DNA from: Allantophomopsis cytisporea
Lineage: Eukaryota; Ascomycota; Leotiomycetes; Phacidiales; Phacidiaceae
Direction: 5' to 3'
Assembly: GCA_024752435.1 (NCBI GenBank)
Contig: CP103023.1
Coordinates: 1,860,001 to 1,924,000, forward strand
Length of the DNA: 64,000 nucleotides
The notes under the pieces are model-generated. The model saw nothing but the letters and a program-made list of their open reading frames with translations. It made no database searches and was not told where the DNA came from. A program made the translations under genes and the position numbers. Shown one piece after another: positions 34,448 through 46,323 of this stretch. The number at the start of each line of letters is the position of its first letter. Within the stretch, counting starts at the first letter, position 1.

Positions 34448-36395
34448 AGCGGGGGAAGATCTCGTTTGGCGATACTATTATATGTAGTTCTCTAGCGGAG
34501 ATATCATATCGTGGACATCATACAGTGGTCGAGCTGGTCGAAATGTGGTTGTCGTAGAGATGGGGCGATGGGATTTATTGTGGTAGTTGTAGCGTTGTGT
34601 TGTTAATCAATGCATATATGTCGATGCATGAACTGGCAATCGGCCAAGTGCTGCTACATTTCCATTGTGATGCGGTGTGGCGGTACGGAGTGAAAGGTTA
34701 AGCGGTGTGGTGGCAGTAAGTACATAATGCAAAGCTCAGGCTGTCACATGTGTGGCTCAAGTGTGGCTTGCCTCGTGGATGTCACGTGGCTGGAATATCC
34801 GAGCGATGTTTACGATACTCTCTACACAGGTTGTATGTACAATGTAAGAGGACAGTACGGAGAATATACTCCGTAAGTACTAAGTATCTCCGTACTACTG
34901 CACCACTGCGGCGAGCGTCTGCTCTTACCGACGGAACCGATGCTAAATACATAGATAGTACCTAGGTAAGATAAAGTAAGGGTTTGGTCTGCCTTAGGAA
35001 GTATGGTGTACCTGGCATCTATGGTCCGCGGGTCTTTGATCTGGCGTAGAAGAGAAGAGAAGACGTGCTTGGCTTGTTACGAAATGGTAGTACCTTACGC
35101 CTCATCGTCACCGATAGAGACCCCTTGTTCAAAGACAACTCAGCTCCTCCATTCCCCAGCATCTCCGCTCTAATTCATCACGATGTGCACGATGTGCACG
35201 ATGTGCACGATGCGGCATCATAGTCCAAGAAAACGTCAATGAACATGAATACACAGCTTGAGCTTGTTTTCTGAAGCCTGTTTAATTGCTGTACATAACC
35301 TGGGAAATGCAAAAAGAAGAAAAAGAGGAACAAGAAGCGAAAACAGGTACAACGAAGACAAAGTCAAAAAGGATGCTCCCAAGACTCTGTCTGTACTCCG
35401 TATTACTTATCTATCATATTAGATGTACATACAGGAAGATCTGGTACTGAATTGGACCTACCATGGTGATACTCTACTTCACACGATCATATTACTGTAT
35501 TACAAGGATCATTGCTTGATCATAGCCCGCTCATCTGTCACATATCAACTTTACTAAGTAGAAAAAGTTATGTGAAAAGTTGATGGCGCAATGGATGGAC
35601 CGCGAAGTCTGTCTTCAGGCAAGCTACTTCCTCTACATACAGCACCTGAGGGACTATCTCTTGATGTAGTCGATTGTTTCGTGAAACCTTGGGCATCCTG
35701 GAATTCTGGAGTCCTGGAATCCTAGCAGTATGTCCTTGTACTAGGGAAAAAGAATAAGCAGCTTATCTCAATCCCCTGGCCTGTACTTGCTTGCACCTTG
35801 CTGCAGAGGTGCAGCGAAGCTATTTGCATTGCTCCTCCAGTTTTTGCCCCATAGTTCATATGATATGTATCAAATCTCCATTCTGTTGATTAAATATTTT
35901 CGTACTGACCGGGTACGAAGACGTAAGTCAATATATATTAAAATGCTACTTAAGGGAGGCTTAGATTACTCTATGAGTCTTACATGCTTCCTTGCACTTC
36001 TCTGCTATCAGATCGACTCGGTTTCGGTGCTTAAAGGGAGTGGCGGCTGTTTGATCCTTCGACACGATTTGTGTGATTCAAACCTTCAGCACGTCGTGAC
36101 CATCGCTTCCGAATCCGAATCCATCGACAGAATACCAATCCAAGCTATCAGTGTCCGTTATTTCCAAGGTTGTACCCAACCATAATAAATCGATAATTAT
36201 CCTGTTTCTCTTGCTCTTTACTCTTCAACTTGCAAACATTGCACAGAGCTTGTTTACCATATAGAAAAGTATCCCCTTGCAATTTTTATGGGGGTAATTC
36301 TTGCGACTTCTTCGATTAGTTGTTCGTGATCAACTCCTCGCTCTAGTTCAGCTCTCAGCCGTTTGTAGCCTCCCTCTATCAATCCCGCGACAACA
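34448..36395. other. Intergenic between divergent MGM1 and DUG3
   Basis: No gene recognised in 1.9 kb. A three-copy 9-bp tandem lies at 35,182-35,212. The part from 35,400 to 36,200 is AT-rich, and a 132-codon ORF there (35,787-36,185) has no recognisable features. The MGM1 promoter is at the left end and the DUG3 promoter at the right. Confidence 0.5.
35182..35212. repeat. 9-bp tandem GATGTGCAC, three copies
   Basis: Three exact copies plus a partial fourth. Each unit contains the palindrome GTGCAC. Confidence 0.9.
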
Positions 36396-37952
36396 ATGTG
36401 CCGATTTCTGGTATTTATCACCAACACTCATGGCCATGCTACCAGCTAACAGCTTCACAGGTTTATAAGGGGAGCGACGAGATCCTTCTCTCAAAGCTCA
36501 TTCTCGACCCGTCGCATTCCATCCTCACACAATCCTTTGACTCACGACTTCGGCTGGTTGGTAAAGCTTGCTTAGCCACTACAAACACAACTGACATGGC
36601 AACATAGGACACACGACGACCACACAATGGAGATGGATTCGGTATTGGCTATTACACTGATCCAAAGCTTGGCCCGGATCCATGCATATTCACGTCGACG
36701 ACTCCAGCCTGGAATTGCATAAATCTGCAGCGCATCGCATCCAAAACTGCGTCACCACTTATCTTTGCACATGTACGAGCTACCACCGAAGGATCCCTGA
36801 GCGACGACAACTGCCACCCTTTCAGCCATGGAAGTTTGATGTGGATGCACAACGGTGGACTGGGAGGTTGGAAACATATCAAGCGCCGCCTGGGCGAGAG
36901 ATTGGCAGACAAATGGTACCTGGGAGTCCAAGGTGGAACGGACAGTGAATGGGCTTTTGCTCTCTTTCTCGATACCCTTGAACGTATGGGCTTGGATCCG
37001 AGTAACCCGCCACCTGGAAGCTTTGGGCCAAGTGTTCTTCGTCAAGCTATGCTCGAGACCATCAGACAGATCAACAATCTCATTGCTGGCATCCCAGAGT
37101 CGGTCAAGTTGCAAGAAAACGTTGATACTCGAAGCTTACTCAACTTTGCCGTAACCGATGGGCATAGCGTCATTTGCACACGCTACGTGAGCAGTCGAAC
37201 TGATGAGGCAGCCAGCTTATACTATTCCTCTGGCACCGCATGGGATGATAAGACAAAGGGAAACTACAGAATGGATCGACGAGACAAGGGCGCAGATGTA
37301 GTACTAGTTGCAAGTGAACCCCTCACGTTCGAACGAGGTTTGTTGCTCTCCTTTCCAATTTAACAAATCAAGCTAAAATGTTATAGACAACTGGGTAACA
37401 GTCCCCACAAACTCTATAATCACAATCCACAAGCAAACCGTAATGGTACACCCAATAATCGACCAATACTATAATCACAACCCCTACCATACCCGCTCCT
37501 CGGGCCTTGTAATCTCGAAAGGCCTTGACACAGACCGCAAGCTTAGCAACTCCAACAAACCTCTTCCAAACGACCCCTCAACCCCCAGTGGCGACCTGCA
37601 ACATCAGTTACCATCCAGTATGCACGAGAACATGTCCAACGGCAGCATGACGCCCACCACCTACTACCTGGCTCGCACCGGCCCTGCGGACGGTCTCTCA
37701 TGGCACAAAAACCCCAGCATCTCCAGCATATCCTCCACGGCCGTCGCATCGCCCATTGCATCCCCCAATTCCACCAACGAGAACTTTCTGTCCACGGAAA
37801 TTGGAAACACGAAAAAGAAGCGTGTCACAGAGGAGGAGCACCCTGGCCATTCGCGAGGACATGGTCATGGCGAGAAGAGCGACAGAAAAGGTAGCTTTGG
37901 GGACCCGGTCAAGATCGCGAGGTACTTCCCAGAACTTACTTTGCCTGCTTGA
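36396..37952 (+). CDS. DUG3: Dug3-type glutamine amidotransferase-like protein
   Basis: Subunit of the alternative (gamma-glutamyltransferase-independent) glutathione degradation pathway; in yeast Dug2-Dug3 removes the gamma-glutamyl group of glutathione in the cytosol. Four exons were deduced: 36396-36410 (15 bp, MCRFL), 36461-36556, 36608-37337 and 37387-37952; phases agree and give 468 residues. The class II amidotransferase signature is visible: the nucleophile Cys2 in MCRFL-VYKGSDEILLSKL, then RRPHNGDGFGIGYYT, MHNGGLGGW and GTDSEW. The segment NWVTVPTNSI followed by IHKQTVMVHPI is typical of the Dug3 C-terminal part. The Ser/Asn-rich tail with a His-rich GHSRGHGHGEK is longer than in yeast Dug3. 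The first intron has a clear GCTAAC branch site. A start inside exon 3 would lose the catalytic Cys. Confidence 0.9.
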
Positions 37953-40018
37953 TTGCGGTTGAATCGACGAATTTGAGGTGCATCATGATGAATAGGAAGG
38001 GGATGGGATGGCTGGCTGGCGTTATGTATGTATTTAGCGAGCGCGGCTGGGCTTGGTAGAATGGGATATATGTTGTGGATGTAGGATGGGATTCTGCCTC
38101 TATATATTTATTAGTGACGAACTTGGAACTTGTTTTGAGACTCTTACAAGCGTTGTTTATGCTACTGTGACGCAGGTGTGAAGTTCAATGAGGTGGGGGC
38201 TTAAGGCAGCTGAGTTGTTTCGCATACTCCAGTCTGAAGTGAGCATTTTCGGTTTATACATAGACAGAAGTTGTGCTGACTTGAGAAACTACTGCCACTA
38301 TGGTTCACAATCTCGTAAGATCTATCATGAAGATAGCTTATAGCACTCTGTATAATCCTGCTAACATATCAAGTAACCTGGGGTGCATAGAAGAGCTTGA
38401 ATGTCTTAACATCTCTATGATGGGTAAAGGTTTTGTTCTTGTTCCCACTCTCAGTATCAGAAACGATAGCCCCCACCCCCATACCAAAAGCTTGTTATTT
38501 ACTTGTGATATCTCACTATTACGATATAACGGGGGTCTCTAGCACATGGTGATAGAGGTGAGAATGGTAACGATGGGTACAATGATGTAGCTCATAAGGA
38601 CGACACGAATGACGACGAGGGAAAGGCGCGTTAAGCATGTCTAAGAAGGCATACTTCCTGCCATTCTTTCAGACCTCAACTCATATCAGAAGCTGGTTAT
38701 AATGCATCATGATCACATACCCCAAACCAACGTCTTCTGGGCCGCATATATCACCGAATAGAAGCTGTGATAATGGTGAAATAGTGAAAGACAAGGAGAA
38801 CCTCTAGTTGTCTCGAGTAGTAATAATAAGTTTCTCGTATAGCTTTGAAGAAGTTACGGTTACTACTGGTTGCTACGATATCAATAGTATGATACCCTGT
38901 TTATACGTATATAGACGTAGAGCATATACACTTAGAAGCCAACAACTAGAAACAATAAACAAGGCGATCAATAGAATTGGAGGACAGAAGGTAACATAGA
39001 AAAGGAGAATAAGAAGAGAAGAAGAAGGAGGAGGAGGGAAAAAGAATAAAAGAGGCATCGAACGAGAATCGAGCCTGCAAAAGATCAATCGATAGGAGAG
39101 TGCAGTCTCGTATCCATTGCAGAAGACCCTTTGGATTTATTTTACTTGCCATTTTCGATGTTGTTGTGTTCTTGATTACCTGTCCAATGTTTAGGGAAGG
39201 GGAATATGACCGCTGCACCAGTCAATCATTGGATGCGATAAATCGGCTTATTTGGAAGTATGTATTAGAGGTCGAATGTGAGTAGTAGGTAAGGTATATA
39301 AAGGTGAGTGAGGTGTAGTTATAGTGTGACTTTCAGCACTGGAAGTGAAAATCACTTGATAAAAAATCTTTACGAGCAACAGCCATGATGAGTAAACAGA
39401 CATTAACGACGGTGAAAACGTAGGCATTATTAAGGTCTAAGAAACTCGGTACCCCTCAAGAGTACGCACACGGTCAGCTTGATTCTGGGTGTTTGCCTAC
39501 AATGCTCATGTTAATGTCTACAAGAGCGATTCCTATCTAGCTACTAACCTAGGATTAACTCTACCTAATTCTGGATGTCTATAGCTAGTACAAGTGTTCA
39601 TCACTAAAGAAGACTGCTCCCACGATCTCACTATATTACTATACAATAGACTGCTCTATTGGTATCAAGGCCTGTAAACGGAGGAGAATATCATGAATTG
39701 CTACAAGAAACAGAATACAATCATAGTTAAGCAAACGTCACCATTAGAAGTTCACTGGGCCTACAGACCATAAATCCAACGGTTTCATCCATGTAACTTG
39801 AATGCTAATTTGTTGGTCCCTTATTGTTTATTGAAATACAACCTGTTTACCCCGAGCCACGAAAACTTCCTTGCTTTTGTTGCAGGTATGAAAAGTGAAG
39901 CAGAAAATATCGCCAGATGAAGCCGCCGAATGCAATAAGCACTTAAAGCCAGAGTTTGTCTCCAATGATTCAAGCAGGTATTCGCCCAAGATCGTAACTT
40001 GACCGCCGAAGACACCTC
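37953..40018. other. AT-rich intergenic region
   Basis: No gene recognised. The segment from about 38,250 to 39,850 is visibly AT-rich and full of TA steps (for example CTATCTAGCTACTAACCTAG near 39,532), unlike the neighbouring genes. It may be an old mutated repeat, but no transposon ends or coding remnants are visible. Confidence 0.5.
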
Positions 40019-42891
40019 TCAGCCCCTGGAGTAAGGATGGAATCCTCTCTGGCCACCCCTTCCACCACCCCTGTAGTTTGCGCCTGGCTTTCCTGCGTTC
40101 TTAGGTCCAGTTGGAGCATTAGCAGGAGCAGCACTTGGAGTAGCAGATTGTGGGGGAACAGATCCTCTCTGACTACCTCCCCTACCACCCTGAAATCCTC
40201 CTCTAACAGCACCTCCGCCGCTTTGGTTTGGCTGTGGGACATCGTCGTACATTCCTTCCCAGGAAGTTGGGCCGCCGCCGTATGCTTGACCGCCAAATTG
40301 TTGTTGTTGACTGGCAGCGCGTCTCTGCTGTTGTTGCTCGTACTTTTGTTGTTCAAACATCTGTTGTTCATAAGCATTGTAACCTGGAGTGCCTACACGG
40401 CCGCCGGGATTACTTGCACCACCGCCTCCTCCTCCCATGCCTTGCATTCCACCACCGCCGCCCATTCCCTGTTGCATAGCCTGCATCTGTTGTTGTTGCA
40501 TGGCTTGCATTTGCTGCATCATCTGAGGGTTCATGCCTTGCATACCACCCATACCGTTCGCACCCGGACTCTGAGGACTCTGGCTTCGAGCACCACCACC
40601 TGCACCACCCATACCTGCCATCTGCTGCATTTGTTGCATTTGTGCCATCTGCTGCATCATAGCTGGGTTCATTCCTCCAGGCATACCACGACCGGCGCCC
40701 ATTGCCATCTGCTGCTGCATCATCGCAAAGTATTGCTGCATACGTTGCCAGTACTGTGCCATAAGCTGTGGGGTCATTCCGCCGGGTGCCATCTGGTTGC
40801 CCTGTTGCTGCTGCATATTGGTATTGCCCTGGTCTTGATTATCTTTGCGGAAGCGTCCTCGACCATTGCGTTCCTCTTCTTCGCGCATGTTGCCTCTTGG
40901 TTGAGCTTTCTTAACTTCAATGGGCTTACCAAGAATCTCTAACGGGGAGTCAATGCAGGCATCAACTGCAGCTTCGCTATCAAATGTGACGAATCCAAAG
41001 CCACGAGGCCGTCCGGTGTCCTTGTCGATCATGAGAGTTGCGTCGACGACACGGCCGAATTGCATGAAGTACTCCTTAAAGTCTTGCTCGGTAGCCTCCT
41101 GGCTAACGCCTCCAACAAAGATCTTGCTGGTTCGCTCTTGCTCGTCACGAGGAATGGCTCGCTTTGGATCAATCTTTTGACACCATTGTCAGCTAATTGG
41201 TCCTTAACCGTATCATAGAAAATATGAGTTCTGCAGTTTGTGAATTTAGTCTTACAATTTTGCCATCAAGATAATGTTCCTTGACCATTACAATGTTGAC
41301 AGTTCTTGCATCCTTGAAGGTTAAGAAACCAAATCCTCGAGATCGACCTGAAGCTCCGTCACGCATAACAGTACATTCTACAACCTCACCGAATTGAGAA
41401 AAATATTCCTTGAGCGATTCTGCGGGCATAAATCAGTATAGGCATATACACAATCCACCGGTGGGGTTCTTACGATCCGTGGTTTCCCAGTTTAAGCCAC
41501 CAATAAACATTTTTCTGCATTTTCTAATATTAGCATGACTCCAAAATCCCGGCATTACAACCTCAAGAGCTAAGCACGCAACATAAAAGAAAACACTGTC
41601 CAGGCCGCCATAGGTATTCGATCTCATCCACTCCCACCATGCATTGGGGCCATCTCGACTACATAGCCATTTCCATCCATATTGCAAATAGAGGCATCCC
41701 GGGAAGGCAGATAATCATAGGCAGCTTGAACATCAATCTACCGGACCTCCACCAGCAGTTGCGACTACCGATTTTCACAAGCTCCAATAGCTCTGCGAGC
41801 AGGGTCCATCTGATGGGAAGCAGCTAAAAACCCTACTTGTGTCCAAGTCACTCGCCAGCCCCGACCAGTGCACGTCCAGCCAAGGCATGTAGAACAGATG
41901 ACGGCACAGTAGATTCGTAAAACTCGTATCTTTTGCTATCGACATGCTAGGTACTGGCGTCGAGTGCTATTTGCTGTAGCTTTTAGAACTTGGAAAGCTC
42001 CTCTGCTCTATGAAGATTATCTCAACAAAGGCTATGTAGTGTAGGCTTGACTATTGCCGTAGCTGGTGACGTGTATGTGGTGTCTTGATTTCTGTCCATC
42101 TCCTTCTTGCCCCCAAACACACTCTTAATATTGATTTCCGTTGACCTTCACTCCTGCTTTGCCACAGATTCCAGAGACAAAGTTCGACCAATTACTAGCC
42201 AAAGAATGTTGCCCTTGTCATCTGATGTGAATCTTTCGCCATGTCTTCAGGGGTCCCATTCCATTGAAACCAAAATCCCAATGCTGGCCATGATGAACAG
42301 TAATCTATTGTTCCCAATGTGCGCATCCAAACGTATCTATTGTTTGTTCAAAGTGATTGCGGATCTTGCTTCAGATTGAGGTCCGGTTATGCGGCAGTAC
42401 TGGCGATTTCGAAACATGATGTCGCCCTGGACAATAACACACAAACTGCAAATGTTGTATCGCAAGAAAAAAGAAATTGCCAGATTCTTACCCATCTTCC
42501 TTGATACCAGGACCTTGATCTTGATTAGAAGAAGCTCCATTGTACTCGTTTCCTCCTCCAAGATTAATATCGATATCATCGTCATCCTGGTCGCCTCCAT
42601 AATTCTGGTTGTCGTCTACATGCTCGTCGGGATTATCTACGTGCTCCTGTTTAGCCTCGACTACGGTGTTATTTGCTGCAGGCTCGACTTGGATTTGAAC
42701 TGCTGCTGGTGCAGCTTTCGATGTGTCGTCGTCTTCGGTATACCTGGGTGTGTCAGCCCAGTTCGACATCCCCATTGTGCGACCGTTCGATAGTCTGCTT
42801 CCAAGAGACAAAAGACAAGGTAATTTGCTTTCGTAACAACTTACAGATCGGCGAAGAGATCTTCTTCGAAATTCTCACCCTCCGTAGCCAT
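40019..42891 (-). CDS. HRP1: Hrp1/Nab4-type hnRNP, mRNA 3'-end processing
   Basis: RNA-binding protein with two tandem RRMs; yeast Hrp1 binds the polyadenylation enhancement element, helps place the cleavage site and shuttles with mRNA. Five exons were deduced: 42891-42845, 42794-42492, 41514-41474, 41419-41256 and 41173-40019; phases agree and give 569 residues. RRM1 has RNP2 KMFIGGLNW and RNP1 RSRGFGFLTF; RRM2 has KIFVGGVSQ and RPRGFGFVTF. The first two exons give an acidic Asp/Asn-rich N-terminus. The C-terminal half is a Met/Gln/Gly-rich low-complexity region (MQQMQAMQQ-like, then GGRGGSQRG), ending GFHPYSRG, and is prion-like in character. The intron between exons 2 and 3 is 977 bp, far longer than any other in the window. 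The 41-bp exon 3 carries RNP2. Divergent from GYP1. Confidence 0.92.
41515..42491 (-). other. HRP1: Long (977 bp) intron of HRP1
   Basis: Donor GTAAGA after IKEDG and acceptor ATGCAG before KMFIGG, with a GCTAAT-like branch site about 14 bases from the acceptor. Codon phase is preserved (GG plus A gives Gly). No protein gene is recognised inside on either strand. Retention would extend the frame upstream of RRM1 only a short way, to a stop. Confidence 0.75.
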
Positions 42892-43426
42892 GATGGATAG
42901 CTGTAAATAATTCAGGCAAGCTGCTCACTTCTCGTCGTGGCACGCAGCCCAGACCCAAAAAGTTAGACCGAAGAAATGATCCAGTATAGCTGTCGGAGAG
43001 TGCACTGGCGACGTGGTTGATCGTAGTCGATAAAGGTTGACAATCGCTTTGAGGTTGATGTCGATGTTGAAGTTCGCGAAACAGAATACCTTACCTCTAG
43101 GTCAGGTACTTTACACTGATTTGTTGCGTGGATGCCAGAGGCTGAAAAGAGAGATTTAGCCTGAGCGGACGCCTTGGCCCACGCGTTTAGAGCCATGCAT
43201 GAATGCCTCACATAGTCTCATTTGAGCCTGAACCCGAGCCACGCTGCCGCGCTAACTGCTCACGTCTAGCACGACCGCCGTCATTGGGGTAAGTTGAGGT
43301 AAGGTAAGGCATGTACCGCTAATGGAGCATTACTGGGATTCGAGAGCGAGAGACATTCAAGACAAGCTGTCAGCATAAACATTTGGATTTCGTGATGGGT
43401 TAGGGAGATATCTACAAATTCGAGCC
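42892..43426. promoter_or_regulatory. Divergent promoter region between HRP1 and GYP1
   Basis: The 535 bp between two outward-facing start codons must hold both promoters. It contains a GGTAAGGTAAGG-like repeat near 43,288-43,310. No specific factor site was identified. Confidence 0.45.
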
Positions 43427-45618
43427 ATGTTCACCTCCAACAATGGCGGAAAGAAACCGGTGCAGCAGGTATGTACATTATCACTCCAGATTGTCTCCTC
43501 ATTCAGGACTACATTGAACTGACGTTTGAATAGGAAATGGTCCAAGTTGGTTCGTACTACCCCGATGCTCCTTATTACCATTGACGATCACACCCAAATC
43601 ATCTTTCAACTGGCCATGATGACCGCTTGCTAACAGTTTGCGCCGTACAGCACGATCCGAGTATGTTCTCCCATTCAGGAAAGGGACCAGAAATGCGGGG
43701 CGGCGAAGAGGATGAAGCAGGCGAAGGATGCGAAGCTGATACTTTTCAATCGATAGGTCGGCATCACCATTCTGGCGGACTCGTCCAACAAATAACCGCC
43801 GGGCTTCATCGCCCAAGAAGCCTGGTCGAGATCCGAACATCGTGGTTGGCGCATCATACTCTCATGCGGACATGTTGAAATTCGATAATCTGTATGCTGC
43901 GAATCGGTGATTCAGAAAACAGTATACTTTTGCTAATCTCCTATCTTAGATCTCTTTCAGGAGGCAATGCACGACCACGAACACCTCCACGTAGTGGGGA
44001 GACACCAGCCTTGACCAAAACGATATCGAACGTCTCCTCTCCTCCGAGACGGAACTATACAGATTATCTCTCCCACACAAATGACGATTGGGCGGCCGAG
44101 GACGACGATGATGAGGATGATTATGGTTATGATAATGATGATGGGGACGATTTTGGACTGCCGAGTATATCTAATATGAAGAGAAAAACAAAACGCACCA
44201 CAGGAGCTGGCTTGGCGTCCTCCAGTAATCTGGGTGCCTCTGATAGTGGATCTGCATTTGGAAGTGCTGGTCTTGGATCTCGAAGGTACTCAAACAGCGC
44301 TGACATAGCGATTGAGCGCCCGACACCAAGCTACCCCATTCCAAAGAAGAGTGAAGGAAAGATATTAAGACCTCAATATAAAGAGATCCTCCGAGGTAAA
44401 GCCAGAATATAGCTCTTGATGTTACGTGCTACTAACTGAAAGACTATAGATCCGGCAAACTCGTTACATCTGATAGATCATCCTGCCTTGTTGCCAGGTA
44501 CATCTTCGAAGGAAGTTGATGTCCACGCCGCACGCATTACAAGGATCAACAAGTTTAAGAAGATATTACAAGCTACTTCTATACCTTTGGCTGACCTTAG
44601 ATCTGCGGCATGGTCAGGTATTCCAGTTGAAGTCCGAGCGATGACATGGCAATTACTTCTTGGCTACCTACCCACAAGCAGCGAGCGAAGAGTCAGTACA
44701 CTTGAGCGAAAGCGGAAAGAGTATCTGGACGGGGTACGGCAAGCTTTTGAAAGAGGTGGGTCAACAGCTGTGCCCACGGGTAAAGCTCGCGGCTTGGACG
44801 AAGCGATATGGCATCAGATCAGCATCGACGTTCCTCGAACAAACCCGCATATCGAACTTTATGGTTATGAAGCCACGCAAAGATCTCTGGAGAGAATTTT
44901 GTATGTGTGGGCGGTGCGTCATCCTGCGAGTGGATACGTCCAAGGCATCAACGATCTGGTCACACCGTTCTGGCAGACATTCCTTGCGAGCTACATCACA
45001 GACTATGATATTGAGAGTGGCATGGATCCAGGACAGTTACCCAAGCCAGTACTTGATGCCGTTGAGGCGGATTCGTTTTGGTGCCTTACGAAGTTGTTGG
45101 ATGGCATTCAAGATAACTATATCTTCGCTCAACCGGGCATCCAGCGGCAGGTGGCAGCACTTCGTGATCTTACAGCACGAATCGATGCTGGTCTTGCGAA
45201 ACACCTAGAGAAAGAAGGAGTTGAGTTCATTCAGTTCAGTTTCAGATGGATGAATTGTCTTTTGATGCGAGAGATCAGTGTGAAGAACACGATTAGGATG
45301 TGGGATACCTATATGGTCAGTACTCAGAACTTTTATTGGAAGCTCATGCTGACAAAGTCTTAGGCCGAAGAACAGGGTTTCTCTGAATTCCACCTATATG
45401 TTTGTGCAGCATTCCTCGTAAAATGGTCCGATAAATTGGTCAAAATGGATTTTCAGGAGGTCATGATGTTTTTGCAGGCTCTTCCAACAAGAGACTGGAC
45501 TGAGAAGGATATTGAACTCCTCTTGAGCGAAGCGTTCATCTGGCAAAGTCTGTTTAAGGGATCAAGCGCCCACTTGAGAGGAGACAGCTCTTCCACACCT
45601 TCGAGTGCTGTAATTTAA
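43427..45618 (+). CDS. GYP1: Gyp1-type TBC domain RabGAP
   Basis: GTPase-activating protein for Rab GTPases (yeast Gyp1 acts on Ypt1 at the Golgi). Six exons were deduced: 43427-43468 (MFTSNNGGKKPVQQ), 43534-43553 (20 bp), 43757-43906, 43950-44395, 44450-45315 and 45364-45618; phases agree and give 592 residues. The N-terminal third is Ser/Pro/Asp-rich (ASPFWRTRPTNN, an acidic DDDDEDDYGYDNDD run). The TBC domain follows: RSAAWSGIPVEVRAMTWQLL, the arginine-finger motif ISIDVPRTNP, the glutamine-finger motif YVQGINDL, and FSFRWMNCLLMREI. Exons 3-6 are well supported. Exons 1-2, especially the 20-bp exon with donor GTACTA, are the only phase-consistent solution I found and remain provisional; translation from ATG 43872 (MLKFDNLYAANR) is the fallback. 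In-frame coding-like sequence upstream of that ATG argues for the longer form. Confidence 0.88.
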
Positions 45619-46323
45619 GATACCATGGTCATCATATTAATGTTAAGGTCTGCAGGATATTTGATTTTTGTTGATGTATTTATTTTGTCATCCGCCTGAA
45701 TGTTGATGAAAATCACATTTCCAGATCTATCATCACACCGATGGTATGCTGAAGAGTTCAAAAGATTGGCATATGAGATAGGGTGAGGAGGCCCAGGTCA
45801 ACAGGCGTTGTATTTATGCTGTAATGCTAAGCATCATCCTCCAACAATCTATCAACATCACAACTTCTCGCATGTGATTCGTAGGCAGAACTGAACTAAA
45901 ATTGTGCAACACGTGCAAGAGGAAACGAGCCATTTATACCCACGAGGGCCCTAGTTTTGACATTACCTCCCGAGTATCTGGGAGTTCGGCGCAGGCCACA
46001 TTGGGGGATGGTGCCCCACTTTGAGATGTCGTGCTCGCAGGGGTGGACTCTCCTGCAGATGCGGCTTCACGCCTCGCCGACATGAAGCGCAGCTTGAAAG
46101 CCGAGGTGCTTGGAACATTTTATTTGGCCTGTCCTTTGCTGTTTTCTCTTTCTTTTCCTTGAACAATCACTTTTCTCATTTTACAGATAATTGCTAACCC
46201 TCATTGTAAGTTCTGATGATAATCCTCGTCACCAATTTACCAATCTCATGCTTATCAATACCCCGCATCAGATCTACTCCCACAATCGTCCGTTCGTCTT
46301 CGTCTTCGCAAAACTCCTACAAA
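45619..46323. other. Intergenic, GYP1 3' side and SDR promoter
   Basis: No gene recognised. Just upstream of 46,324 the sequence is CT-rich, with several short pyrimidine tracts typical of fungal leaders. Confidence 0.5.

Noticed and set aside
35182..35212. CRISPR-like array
   Set aside because: Units are contiguous tandem repeats without unique spacers, and the genome is eukaryotic.
36060..36085. Possible tRNA B-box on the minus strand (GGTTTGAATC)
   Set aside because: The invariant C of GTTC is T, and no A-box or acceptor-stem pairing was found at the right distance.
35787..36185. Plus-strand ORF of 132 codons upstream of DUG3
   Set aside because: Starts from a non-ATG codon, AT-rich, no recognisable motif, and lies in the DUG3 promoter.
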